Assembly: GCA_002869315.1 (NCBI GenBank)
Contig: PKTD01000241.1
Location: 1-42,522 of the forward strand
Direction: 5' to 3'
From: Marinilabiliales bacterium
GTDB taxonomy: Bacteria; Bacteroidota; Bacteroidia; Bacteroidales; F082
Length of the DNA: 42,522 bases
The translations under genes and the position numbers were made by a program. Each line of letters begins with the position of its first letter. Positions within the stretch are counted from its first letter, which is position 1. Below are positions 16,623-25,829 of this stretch, in pieces. The notes under the pieces are model-generated. The model had not been told where the DNA came from, did no database searches, and saw only the letters and a program-made list of their open reading frames with translations.

Positions 16623-19586
16623 ATGAAAAATATTAAAATTGCCATTTCCCTTATTATATTTTCGGGAATGGTTTTGTTACTAAATTCATGTAGCAATAAG
16701 AAACCAGATACCCCATTTTATAATGTAAATACATTTATACGAACAGGAGGACATGGACATACCTATCCAGGAGCTACCATGCCTTTCGGGTTTGTTCAGT
16801 TGAGCCCCGATACCCGAAAAGATAGTTGGGATGGTTGTTCAGGATACCATTATTCTGATAGTATAGTTTATGGCTTTAGTCATACCCATCTTAGTGGAAC
16901 AGGAGTTGGTGATTATGGTGATGTGAGAATTTTTCCTTCCGTTGGGGAAGTTAAGACTAATGTTGTTTATGGAGATAATTATCAGGAGGGCTATGGTTCA
17001 AAGTTTATTCATGAAATGGAAGTTGCTGAACCAGGATATTATGCTACTTACCTTATCGACTCAGATATTTATGCTTCGTTCACAGTAGGTACCCATAGTG
17101 GTTTTCATAAATATATGTTCCCAAAATCAAATGAGTCGCACATTCTTCTCGATCTGATAGAAAGTGTTACCAGTGAGAGAATAAACGGAGCCAAAATCGA
17201 AATCATCAATGATAGTACAATTGCTGGTTTTCGTAATACTAGTGGTTGGGCAAATAATCAGCATCTTTTCTTTTATGCTAAATTTTCAAAAGCATTTACC
17301 TCCTGGGGAATAGAGAATAATGGAATAAGGGAAGACAATAAAAAACATGCTGAAGGTGATAGCTTAAAAGCCTGGTTTAATTTCAAAACGTCTGCAAAAG
17401 AAATTGTATACCTTAAAGTTGGTATATCAGCAGTTGACATTGAAGGGGCTAGAAATAATCTTGAAAATGAGATTCCCGACTGGGATTTTAAAAATAACAG
17501 AAAAATGGCAAAAGAAGCCTGGGAAAATCAGTTGGATAAGATAGAAGTATTTGGCAATAGAGATGATAAAGAAATATTCTATTCGGCTTTATATCACTCA
17601 TTTGTAGCTCCTAATTTAAGTTCTGATGTGGATGGAAGATATCGCGCACACAACAATAAAATTTATGAAAATTCGGATATGAAAATGCATACAGTATTTT
17701 CATTATGGGATACATTTCGAGCCTTACATCCTTTATTTACAATAGTTCAGCAGGATAAAACCAATGATTTAATAAATTCTATGTTGGAAATGTATTCGCA
17801 TGATGGTTTACTACCGGTTTGGGAACTTGCAGCCTGCGAAACCAATTGTATGATTGGATATAATGCTGTTCCGGTAATTGCAGATGCCTATGTAAAAGGA
17901 ATTAGAGGATACGACCCTCAAATTGCTCTGGAGGCAATGGTAGCTTCTGCGAATTCAGGAAAATTCGGATTGGAGTATTATTATGATAAAGGATATATAC
18001 CTGCAAATAAGGAAGGTGAATCTGTTTCTAAAACATTGGAATATGCCTATGATGATTGGTGTATAGCAGAGATGGCAAAACTTGTGGGAAATGAAGAAAT
18101 TTATAATGAGTTTATAGAAAGAGCACAATACTATAAAAATATTTATGACAGGAGTACCGGCTTTTTCAGAGGTAAAAGTAATGGACGTTTTGTTCATCCT
18201 TTCGATCCGACAGAGGTAAATTTTATGCTAACTGAAGCCAATACATGGCAGTATAACTTTTTTGTACCCCAGGATATAAATACACATATTGATTTATTGG
18301 GTGGAGATATAAACTATGAAGCAAAACTGGATAGTTTGTTCACCACAAAACAATCTCTTAGCGGAAGACATCAATCAGATATTACCGGTTTGATTGGTCA
18401 GTATGCTCATGGAAATGAACCAAGTCATCATATGGCATATTTGTATAATTATGTTGGCAAACCCTGGAAGACACAGAAAATTGTTCGCCAGATAATGTCG
18501 GAACTTTATTCAAATAAACCCGATGGATTAGCAGGTAATGAAGATTGTGGTCAAATGTCGGCCTGGTATGTTTTAAGTTCCATGGGTTTTTATCCTGTAA
18601 GCCCAGGAACCGACAAGTATGCCTTAGGATCCCCGGTTTTTGATAGTATTAAAATTAATCTGGAGAATGGAAATGTTTTCAAAATTATTGTAGAGAATAA
18701 CTCTGAAGAAAATATTTATATTCAGTCAGTTACTTATAATAAGGAATTGTATTTCAGGTCATTTATTACTGATAAAATGTTAGTGGATGGTGGCACATTA
18801 AAGATGATTATGGGACCTGACCCAAATATGGAATGGGGATTGCTTCCTGAAAACAGACCTTATCAAAAAATTGTAGATAATTTGATTATACCTATCCCTT
18901 CATTTTCATATTACGCAAAAACTTTTGAGAATGATATTGATGTTGAAGTATTGAAATTTAATACTGAAGATATTATTTATGTAAAACAAAACTCATCTGC
19001 TTACAAGCAATATAATGAAAAATTTACTATTGATAAAACAACCGAATTTATTGCCTATGCTGAAAATGCAGGAAGAAATAGTTTTAAAGAGCAATCCAAA
19101 CTAATTAAAATTCCTGCCGGACGAAAGATTACTTTGAATACCAATTATAGTTCACAATATTCCGCAGGTGGAAATATTGCATTAATAAATATGTTGCGAG
19201 GTGGTCAGGATTTCAAAACCGGTGACTGGCAGGGATATCATGCTGTTGATGTAAATGCTGTGGTTGATATTGGAGTTAAAACAAAAGTTAAAGAAATAGG
19301 AATGGGCTTTCTGCAGGATATAAATTCCTGGATATTTATGCCAGAATATGTTATTATTGAGGTGTCTGCTGATGGTAAGAACTTTGATAAAATAGGAAAG
19401 ATTGAGAATACTGTTGATGTCAGAAAAAGTGGTGGTATAGTCAAAGATTTTAGTATAAAACTAAAAAAACCACAAAGAATAAAATATATAAGGGTATTTG
19501 CAAAGAACCTTGAGAAATGCCCTGAGTGGCATAAAGGAGCTGGCGGAGAGACATGGCTTTTTACAGATGAAATATGGTTTAAATAA
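16623..19586 (+). CDS. GH92 alpha-mannosidase lipoprotein with C-terminal discoidin-like domain
   Basis: GH92 enzymes are calcium-dependent inverting exo-alpha-mannosidases, often acting on alpha-1,2 links of high-mannose N-glycans. The 987-residue protein has a lipoprotein signal (lipid attachment at C23 in LLLNSC), then the GH92 core to about residue 745. The core shows HGHTYPGATMPFG, SGYHYSDSIVYGFSHTHLSG, SLWDTFRALHPL, GNEPSHHMAYLYNY and NEDCGQMSAWYVLSSMGFYPV. Two extra modules follow: an FN3-like/chitobiase-C-type segment (about 755-838) and an F5/8-type-C-like domain (about 843-987, from GGNIALINMLRGG to the end), probably carbohydrate-binding. That tail is more often seen on hexosaminidases. 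It is co-transcribed with GH20 and would act at the cell surface or in the periplasm. Confidence 0.92.
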   Translation: MKNIKIAISLIIFSGMVLLLNSCSNKKPDTPFYNVNTFIRTGGHGHTYPGATMPFGFVQLSPDTRKDSWDGCSGYHYSDSIVYGFSHTHLSGTGVGDYGDVRIFPSVGEVKTNVVYGDNYQEGYGSKFIHEMEVAEPGYYATYLIDSDIYASFTVGTHSGFHKYMFPKSNESHILLDLIESVTSERINGAKIEIINDSTIAGFRNTSGWANNQHLFFYAKFSKAFTSWGIENNGIREDNKKHAEGDSLKAWFNFKTSAKEIVYLKVGISAVDIEGARNNLENEIPDWDFKNNRKMAKEAWENQLDKIEVFGNRDDKEIFYSALYHSFVAPNLSSDVDGRYRAHNNKIYENSDMKMHTVFSLWDTFRALHPLFTIVQQDKTNDLINSMLEMYSHDGLLPVWELAACETNCMIGYNAVPVIADAYVKGIRGYDPQIALEAMVASANSGKFGLEYYYDKGYIPANKEGESVSKTLEYAYDDWCIAEMAKLVGNEEIYNEFIERAQYYKNIYDRSTGFFRGKSNGRFVHPFDPTEVNFMLTEANTWQYNFFVPQDINTHIDLLGGDINYEAKLDSLFTTKQSLSGRHQSDITGLIGQYAHGNEPSHHMAYLYNYVGKPWKTQKIVRQIMSELYSNKPDGLAGNEDCGQMSAWYVLSSMGFYPVSPGTDKYALGSPVFDSIKINLENGNVFKIIVENNSEENIYIQSVTYNKELYFRSFITDKMLVDGGTLKMIMGPDPNMEWGLLPENRPYQKIVDNLIIPIPSFSYYAKTFENDIDVEVLKFNTEDIIYVKQNSSAYKQYNEKFTIDKTTEFIAYAENAGRNSFKEQSKLIKIPAGRKITLNTNYSSQYSAGGNIALINMLRGGQDFKTGDWQGYHAVDVNAVVDIGVKTKVKEIGMGFLQDINSWIFMPEYVIIEVSADGKNFDKIGKIENTVDVRKSGGIVKDFSIKLKKPQRIKYIRVFAKNLEKCPEWHKGAGGETWLFTDEIWFK

Positions 19587-19617
19587 AAAAAGGCTCTCTA
19601 TTTTGAGAGCCTTTTAT
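19587..19617. terminator. Bidirectional terminator after the GH20-GH92 operon
   Basis: The stem aaggctctc (19590-19598) with gagagcctt (19605-19613) is flanked by A and T runs. It separates the GH92 stop from the minus-strand Crp/Fnr stop and can serve both. Confidence 0.88.
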
Positions 19618-20316
19618 TTATCCTTTAGTTGCAATTTGTTCCAATTTCTCAGCATCCAGAATTTTTAGATCTCCATTTTCAAATTCCAAAAGTTTTTCTT
19701 CTTCAAACGATTTCAATAATTTTTTTGCTGAATCCCGGCTTATACCTGTTAACTCAGCAATGTCATTAATGCTGAGTTTTAAACGAGGGCCACTTTCGCA
19801 ATAAATTTCCTTACTTATTAAACTTATTGTTTCTGCCAGTTTGCCCGTATTTTGTTTAGTAGCCATACTGTGCAGTTTGTTTACTATTTCTAATAAAAAT
19901 GAATTTAAATTTTTGAAATATTCAAAGGAAAATTTGGCATTATTCTGAAGAATTTCTTTTATTACTTCTTCTTCTATAAAGCAAATCTGGCAGTTACCCA
20001 TTGCTTTTAAAGAAAAATGATATTTATTATCGGTAAAAATTCCCGGTGATATATAAAATTCACAAGGGCGTATGATCTTTACCGTAAGGTCTTTATGCTT
20101 GCTGTCTTCTAAATATAGTTTTGCAAAACCCGATTTTAGATATACTATATGACTACTTACAGTACCGGTTTTTTGAATTAGTTCTCCATCAAAAAAATGA
20201 ACAGTATTTTTACCCGAACTGAACAAAGATTTCTGAGCATCACTCAAATACTTTATCAGAAAGGATGAATTATTGCAATTTTGGCAATCAAGAAAGTTTT
20301 TATTCTTTAAGTCCAC
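19618..20316 (-). CDS. Crp/Fnr-family transcriptional regulator with N-terminal CxxC
   Basis: A 232-residue regulator: a cupin-like sensor domain (about 30-150) with KTGTVSSHIVYLKSGFAKLYLED, a long dimer helix, and a winged HTH near the C terminus (INDIAELTGISRDSAKKLLKSF). The N terminus carries C11-x2-C14, and the sensor domain has C109-x2-C112 plus C85. FNR binds an oxygen-labile [4Fe-4S] cluster through an N-terminal cysteine group and one central cysteine, so cluster or redox sensing is possible but unproven, because the third N-terminal cysteine of FNR is missing. The start codon is GTG (20316); no usable ATG exists nearby. It is clearly related to the regulator at 37658-38311. Targets are unknown; it lies divergent from the BNR/T9SS gene. 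Confidence 0.87.
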   Translation of the reverse strand: MDLKNKNFLDCQNCNNSSFLIKYLSDAQKSLFSSGKNTVHFFDGELIQKTGTVSSHIVYLKSGFAKLYLEDSKHKDLTVKIIRPCEFYISPGIFTDNKYHFSLKAMGNCQICFIEEEVIKEILQNNAKFSFEYFKNLNSFLLEIVNKLHSMATKQNTGKLAETISLISKEIYCESGPRLKLSINDIAELTGISRDSAKKLLKSFEEEKLLEFENGDLKILDAEKLEQIATKG

Positions 20317-20327
20317 GTTTTTTTCTA

Positions 20328-20335
20328 CAAATATA
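20328..20335 (-). promoter_or_regulatory. Predicted -7 box of the Crp/Fnr gene
   Basis: The minus strand reads TATATTTG (TAnnTTTG), ending 11 bp before the GTG start, which predicts a very short leader. The region is AT-rich, so chance is not excluded. Confidence 0.38.
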
Positions 20336-20410
20336 TATTAAAATTAATATTACATAAATTAGATTGTTTATGACATTTATAATAATTTTACCTACATAAA
20401 ATTATAGGAA

Positions 20411-22948
20411 ATGAAAAAAATCTTCTTAATATTATTCCCATTAATTGCCTTTTTATTTCTATCTGTTTTCTATTATGAATCAAATGATGCTGAAGTTGAA
20501 CAGTTTAAAGAGTATCCTAACAATTGGTTTCAGGCTCAGAGGGCTTATCCATTTAAAAGCATTAATCATAAACAATATTTAAAAGCTATTGATCAAGCAA
20601 AATTGATGTTATCGGAAAAATCGGGAAATAATGCCAGTTGGGAATTTGCCGGACCAGAAAATTTAGAAGGCAGAATAACTGATATTGAATTACTTCCGGG
20701 AAATTCGCAAACCATTTTTATAGCTTCGGCTGCTGGAGGTATTTTTAAAACAACAAATTCTGGCATCACCTGGATTCCGGTTTTTGATTCTGAATCTAGT
20801 CTGTCAATAGGTGATATTGCAATTTCACAGTCGAATCCTGAAGTTATTTATGTTGGAACTGGCGAGGCAAATGCAGGTGGTGGATCTTTAGCATACGACG
20901 GAACAGGAATATTTAAGTCGATTGACGGAGGAACTAACTGGATTTCTATAGGGCTTGAAAATAGCGGCTCCATTGGCAGAATGCAGGTGCACCCTGATAA
21001 CCCTGAAGTATTATATGTGGCTGCTATGGGCAGACTTTTCTCAGATGGAAGTCAGGGAGGAATCTACAAAACCACAGATGGTGGAATGAGTTGGGAACAA
21101 AAACTTTTTATAAGTGATTCCACAGGAGCTATTGATGTGGTAATTAATCCTGATAATCCTGAAGTTGTCTACGCAGCCATGTGGGAGAGAGTGAGGCGCC
21201 CGGGTAGAAGAAGTTATGGTGGCCCTACTTCAGGAATTTATAAATCTGTTGATGGAGGGGAAAACTGGACAGAACTTACAAATGGTTTACCATTATTGTC
21301 CTCAGAAAAGGGAAGAATAGGTATAGATATTTCTGAATCTAATACCGATGTTTTATATGCAGTTTATGCTGATAGCATTGGCTATTTTCAGGGAATGTAT
21401 AAAACCTTAAATGCCGGTGATTCATGGCTAAATATTAGTAATGGTATAGATAGCGATGCCTATGCTTCCTATGGTTGGTGGTTTGGTAGAGTTGAAGTTG
21501 ATCCTACGGATCATAACACTGCTTATTTGATTGGTTTTTATCCATATAAAACATCAAATGGAGGTAGTAGTTGGAATAATATTGCTACATGGATAGTTCA
21601 TGTTGATCAGCATGCAGTGGCTATCGATCCCATGGCTAACAATAAAGTATTTCTTGGAAATGATGGTGGCTTTTATACATCTCAAAATGGAGGACTTTCC
21701 TGGCAATGGAATGAGAAATTGCCCATAACTCAATTTTATACTTGTGAAGTAGATGAGCAGTTTCCCGAACGAATTTATGGCGGTACACAGGACAATGGAA
21801 CAAACCGAACTATGACCGGAGATTTTGATGACTGGGAGTCCATTTACGGTGGAGATGGATTCAGAGTTTTAGTTGACCCCATCGATAATAATTATGTTTA
21901 TGCTGAATATCAATATGGGGGATTGGGCAGGTCCACCAATGGAGGGAATAGTTTTAGCGGAGCTACAAATGGCATAAGTGGTTATAATAGGTTTAACTGG
22001 AATAGCCCTTTGGCATTTGATCCACAAAATCCTGCAACACTCTATTTTGGAAGTCAGAAATTGTATAAATCAGTCAATCATGCCCAATCATGGACAGCCA
22101 TTAGTGGTGATCTTACAGAAGGATTGGGCGATGGTAATATCGCTTTCAACACCTTAACTACTGTATCTGTTTCTCCATTCAATTCTGATCTTATTTATAC
22201 AGGTAGTGATGACGGTTCAGTTTATTTTACACCAGATGGTGGCGATTCCTGGACGAAGATTTCAGATGATCTTCCTGACAGATGGATAACTTCTGTGGCT
22301 ACCGATCCATATTTAATTAATAAGGTTTATGTAACACTAAGTGGATATAGATGGGATGAATATCAACCTCATGTTTTGATGTCAGATGATTATGGATATT
22401 CATGGATAGACATTTCATCAAATCTTCCTGAGGCACCTGTAAACGAAATAATTATTGATCCTGAAAAAGAAGGATTTTTATATGTTGCAACAGATCTGGG
22501 TGTATTTTATTCAGAGAATAATGGTGACTCATGGATGCCTGCCGGGGATGGTATGCCATTAATAGTAGTCACTGATTTAAGATTACATAATCCCAGCAGG
22601 ACTCTAATTGCAGCAACTTTCGGACGTGGTATGTACAAAATGGATTTATCAATATTAACAAGTTTGGGAAATAAAAATACATTAAATGATGACCAGATAA
22701 ACTGCTATCCCAATCCGTTTTCTACATTAATTAATATTGAATTGAAAGATGAGTTTGCCAACAAATCCAGAGTGGAAATAATTAATTCTAAAGGGCAAAT
22801 GGTGAAAACAATTAATTCAACTAAGAATAATAAACTGCTTTGGGATGGAACAAATGAAAATGGTGAAATTCAGGAAGCGGGGATTTATTTTATACGAATT
22901 ACTAGTAATAATAAAACTATTATTCGTAAAATAATTAAGTCCAAATAG
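20411..22948 (+). CDS. BNR/sortilin-like beta-propeller protein, T9SS cargo
   Basis: An 845-residue secreted protein. It has an N-terminal hydrophobic signal (residues 1-20). A long repeat region (about 75-750) is made of BNR/Vps10-type blades with recurring GIFKTTNSGITW, GIYKSVDGGENWTEL and VYFTPDGGDSWTKI motifs (aspartate-box-like). The C-terminal type IX secretion sorting domain runs from C765-YPNPF to the end, with EIINSKGQMV, GIYFIRI and a basic last stretch. Cargo of this type crosses the outer membrane by T9SS and is anchored or released after removal of the tail. Annotations often call these glycosyl hydrolases, but I see no catalytic signature; adhesion or ligand binding is as likely. 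No T9SS machinery genes lie in the window. Confidence 0.88.
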   Translation: MKKIFLILFPLIAFLFLSVFYYESNDAEVEQFKEYPNNWFQAQRAYPFKSINHKQYLKAIDQAKLMLSEKSGNNASWEFAGPENLEGRITDIELLPGNSQTIFIASAAGGIFKTTNSGITWIPVFDSESSLSIGDIAISQSNPEVIYVGTGEANAGGGSLAYDGTGIFKSIDGGTNWISIGLENSGSIGRMQVHPDNPEVLYVAAMGRLFSDGSQGGIYKTTDGGMSWEQKLFISDSTGAIDVVINPDNPEVVYAAMWERVRRPGRRSYGGPTSGIYKSVDGGENWTELTNGLPLLSSEKGRIGIDISESNTDVLYAVYADSIGYFQGMYKTLNAGDSWLNISNGIDSDAYASYGWWFGRVEVDPTDHNTAYLIGFYPYKTSNGGSSWNNIATWIVHVDQHAVAIDPMANNKVFLGNDGGFYTSQNGGLSWQWNEKLPITQFYTCEVDEQFPERIYGGTQDNGTNRTMTGDFDDWESIYGGDGFRVLVDPIDNNYVYAEYQYGGLGRSTNGGNSFSGATNGISGYNRFNWNSPLAFDPQNPATLYFGSQKLYKSVNHAQSWTAISGDLTEGLGDGNIAFNTLTTVSVSPFNSDLIYTGSDDGSVYFTPDGGDSWTKISDDLPDRWITSVATDPYLINKVYVTLSGYRWDEYQPHVLMSDDYGYSWIDISSNLPEAPVNEIIIDPEKEGFLYVATDLGVFYSENNGDSWMPAGDGMPLIVVTDLRLHNPSRTLIAATFGRGMYKMDLSILTSLGNKNTLNDDQINCYPNPFSTLINIELKDEFANKSRVEIINSKGQMVKTINSTKNNKLLWDGTNENGEIQEAGIYFIRITSNNKTIIRKIIKSK

Positions 22949-22951
22949 ATA

Positions 22952-23641
22952 CTATAGTTTTTCTATTACGTCCATGATTTTGAAAATCAAGTCTTTGTTT
23001 TTTTCAAAATGTGATTTATCGGCAATAATTGACTCTTCTGACTGAACAAAATCTCCTTCACTAATATCTGAACGGCAATTTTCAAACATTAAATCTATGT
23101 TTTCAGGTTTTATTTCCAAATGAAATTGAAGAGCAAATACCCTGTTTTTGAATGAAAATGCCTGATTAGCTGTAGCATCAGATGTGAATAATTTATCACA
23201 TCCCCTGGGCACATCATAGGTGTCGCCATGCCAGTGAAAAGCAGTGAATTTATCAGGTAATACATCGAATAGCGGACTGTCAGTTGATTGGTTTTTACTA
23301 ACATCAAACCAGCCAATTTCCTTTTCAGTGTTTTTATAAACTTTCTCGCCCATAGCATCGGCAATAAGTTGAGAACCCAAACATATACCAAGTACTTTTT
23401 TTCTTTTGTCAATCATATCTGATATATAGTCTTTTTCCTCCCTTAACCAAGAGTATTTGTCTTCATCATTTATACTCATTGGCCCGCCCATAATTATTAA
23501 TAAGTCAATATTAGTTGGAAAGGGAATAGTAAATGCCATGTCGAAATTAGTATAAGTTAATGTATGACCTTTTGATATTGCCCAATCAGCAATAAATCCG
23601 GGAGTTTCAAAGTAGGCATGTTGTAGTATATGTATTTTCAT
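22952..23641 (-). CDS. Class I glutamine amidotransferase-like protein
   Basis: A 229-residue stand-alone GATase domain. The nucleophile is C87 in GICLGSQL, with H174 and E176 in LQFHLEIKPE completing the triad; IIMGGPMSI and the FHWHGDTY segment are typical of the GMP-synthase-like/YfeJ-type group. Such proteins hydrolyse glutamine or gamma-glutamyl compounds. Without a fused synthetase the true substrate is uncertain. It is convergent with the BNR gene (3-bp gap) and divergent from rlmN. Confidence 0.88.
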   Translation of the reverse strand: MKIHILQHAYFETPGFIADWAISKGHTLTYTNFDMAFTIPFPTNIDLLIIMGGPMSINDEDKYSWLREEKDYISDMIDKRKKVLGICLGSQLIADAMGEKVYKNTEKEIGWFDVSKNQSTDSPLFDVLPDKFTAFHWHGDTYDVPRGCDKLFTSDATANQAFSFKNRVFALQFHLEIKPENIDLMFENCRSDISEGDFVQSEESIIADKSHFEKNKDLIFKIMDVIEKL

Positions 23642-23718
23642 TTTTTTGTATTTATTCTTTAATTTGAAACTTTAAGTGATGAATTCAAAAATTAAAATTA
23701 TTTCTACAAAATTAGATA

Positions 23719-23726
23719 TAACTTTG
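23719..23726 (+). promoter_or_regulatory. Predicted -7 box of the rlmN-threonine aldolase unit
   Basis: TAACTTTG followed by CA matches TAnnTTTG. It ends 4 bp before the rlmN ATG at 23731, so the mRNA would be leaderless or nearly so. The intact promoter suggests the locus is still transcribed despite the nonsense codon. Confidence 0.45.
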
Positions 23727-23730
23727 CATC

Positions 23731-24762
23731 ATGAAGAAAAAATTATTCGGATTAACTAAATCACAACTGCAAGAAATTGTAAAAGGCCTTGGTTTACCAT
23801 CTTTTACGGTTAGTCAGATTACAAATTGGCTTTACAAGAATCATATTACCAGCATCGACGAAATGACAAATTTGTCGAAGAAGGCAAGGTAATTATTAAA
23901 TAAAGATTATATCGTAGGTCTTGAAGAACCAACTAAAGTAAGTACATCCGTTGATGGAACGAAAAAGTACCTCTTCAAGATAGAGGATGGTAGGTTTATT
24001 GAGGCCGCTTATATTCCTGAAGAAAACCGCAAAACTTTATGTGTTTCTTCACAGGTTGGCTGTAAGATGGGCTGTAAGTTTTGTGCCACAGGTAAGCAGG
24101 GATTTCAGGCTCATTTAACCACCAATCAAATTGTTAATCAGTTGAGAAGCATAGCTGAATTTGAAAGTGTTAGCAATATTGTTTTTATGGGAATGGGGGA
24201 GCCATTGGATAATCTCGATAATGTTATGAATACATTAGAAATCCTTACTTCAGAATGGGGATATGAGTGGAGTCCTAAAAGAGTTAATGTTTCTACAATA
24301 GGTGTTATTCCATCAATGAAACATTTTCTGGAGCATTCCAATTGTCATCTGGCCTTAAGTCTGCATAACCCTTTTGATGATGAAAGGTCTGCTATTATGC
24401 CGGTAAATAATAAATATCATATACAGGAAATCATTGACGAAATACGTAAACACGATTTCGGAAGGCAGAGGCGAGTTTCTTTTGAGTATATTGTTTTCCA
24501 TGGGATGAATGATACTCCGAGGCATGTTAAGGAACTGGCGCGTTTGCTAAACGGAATGCGTTGCAGGATAAATTTAATACGCTGGCATAATATACCAGGA
24601 GCTGATTTTGTGGGGACCAATGAAAAGCGTCTTATAGAATTTCAGAATGAGTTAAAGGCAAAAGGCATAGTAACTACCATTAGGGCCTCACGAGGGCAGG
24701 ATATTGATGCTGCATGCGGACTACTTTCAACCAAAGAATTATTGAAGAATAAAAAGAATTAA
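23731..24762 (+). pseudogene. rlmN: rlmN, 23S rRNA/tRNA adenine-C2 methyltransferase, interrupted by in-frame TAA
   Basis: RlmN is a radical-SAM enzyme that methylates C2 of A2503 in 23S rRNA and A37 of some tRNAs. The frame encodes 343 codons, a normal length, but codon 54 is TAA (23890-23892), in LSKKAR-stop-LLNKDY where relatives usually have glutamate or a similar residue; one G-to-T change from GAA would produce it. Everything else looks functional: the cluster motif C111-x3-C115-x2-C118, GMGEPLDN, and the C-terminal catalytic cysteine in DIDAACGLL. An ATG at 24067 opens a shorter frame, but it lies inside the CxxxCxxC motif and removes C111, so it cannot restart a working enzyme. The cause is either a recent mutation or a base error. 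The threonine aldolase gene follows 11 bp later. Confidence 0.88.
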
Positions 24763-24773
24763 TATTTAATAAA

Positions 24774-25829
24774 ATGGGATCAGTAAAATCATTTGCAAGC
24801 GATAATTGGTCGGGGGTTAGCCCCGAAGTTATGCAGGCTTTACAAAAAGCCAATGCGGGTCATAATCAGGCTTATGGAGAGCTTGAAGATCCTTTTATGA
24901 TAGCAGCGGAAAAGAAATTTAAAGAACATTTCGGCCCTCATATAGCATTATTTTTTGTTTATAATGGCACGGCTGCAAATGTACTTGGGGTATCTCATTT
25001 AATGAATTCATACCATGCTATTGTTGCAGCGCATACAGCACATTTAAATGAAGATGAATGTGCTGCGCCAGAGAAGTTTATAGGTACCAAAGTACTGGAA
25101 ATTGATACTGCTAATGGTAAAATTACACCAGATCAGGTGGAACCATTTCTCATGAGTATAGGCTTTCAACACCATCCTCAACCAAGGGTAATTTCAATTT
25201 CTCAGGTAACTGAGATGGGAACTGTTTATACTCCTGATGAAATAAAAACTCTTGCTGATTACGCCCATAGTAAGAATATGTTTTTACATCTCGATGGGGC
25301 CCGAATTGCTAATGCTGCTGTATCACTGGAAGTGGATTTCAAAACTATGATTACAGATACAGGTGTTGATGTGATTTCTTTTGGAGGTACAAAAAACGGA
25401 TTGATGTTTGGCGAAGCAGTGGTTTTCCTGAATAAAGATCTGGCAATAGATTTTGAATATCGCAGAAAGCAAGGCATGCAATTGCATTCCAAAATGAGGT
25501 TTATTGCTTCTCAGTTTGAAACTTACCTTACTAATGATTTGTGGAAGAATAATGCTACCCACTCAAATAATATGGCTAAGTTGCTGGAATCAGAAATAAA
25601 AACTATTTCAAAACTGGAACTTTCTCAGGAGGTTAAAGCAAATGGCGTTTTTGTTTATATGCCCAAAGAAATTATTGAAAAAGTACAGGAAAAATATTTT
25701 TTCCATATCTGGAATGAAAGCCCTAAAGGAAAAGACAATTATAAGGAAGTACGTTTAATGTGTTCCTGGGATACAAGTGTCGAGGATATAAATGGATTTA
25801 TAGATGCAGTAAAAATTGCAATTACTTAA
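24774..25829 (+). CDS. Threonine aldolase family PLP enzyme
   Basis: A 351-residue fold-type I PLP enzyme, probably splitting threonine or allo-threonine to glycine and acetaldehyde. FASDNWSGVSPEVM at the start, the GTAANV substrate loop, HLDGARIANAAV (D174 contacts the PLP ring nitrogen) and FGGTKNGLM with Schiff-base lysine K207 are family markers. It belongs to the ltaE-like low-specificity group; stereopreference cannot be read. It starts 11 bp after rlmN, so it is probably in the same transcript, and the upstream nonsense codon could reduce its expression by polarity. Its last 8 bp overlap the end of mutS2 on the other strand. Confidence 0.88.
   Translation: MGSVKSFASDNWSGVSPEVMQALQKANAGHNQAYGELEDPFMIAAEKKFKEHFGPHIALFFVYNGTAANVLGVSHLMNSYHAIVAAHTAHLNEDECAAPEKFIGTKVLEIDTANGKITPDQVEPFLMSIGFQHHPQPRVISISQVTEMGTVYTPDEIKTLADYAHSKNMFLHLDGARIANAAVSLEVDFKTMITDTGVDVISFGGTKNGLMFGEAVVFLNKDLAIDFEYRRKQGMQLHSKMRFIASQFETYLTNDLWKNNATHSNNMAKLLESEIKTISKLELSQEVKANGVFVYMPKEIIEKVQEKYFFHIWNESPKGKDNYKEVRLMCSWDTSVEDINGFIDAVKIAIT

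Noticed and set aside
20333-20365. AT-rich palindrome atatta-aaat-taatat upstream of the Crp/Fnr gene as a possible operator
   Set aside because: It has no TTGA/TCAA or TGTGA-type half sites, and such palindromes are expected by chance at this base composition.
20411-22948. Calling the BNR protein a sialidase or glycoside hydrolase
   Set aside because: Only blade-type repeats and aspartate-box-like turns are visible; no catalytic arginine triad or nucleophile could be identified.
24067-24762. A 231-codon frame that could be called as a shortened RlmN starting at ATG 24067
   Set aside because: The ATG is residue M113 inside the CxxxCxxC cluster motif; it would drop the first cluster cysteine and the whole N-terminal domain. 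The true gene starts at 23731 and is interrupted.
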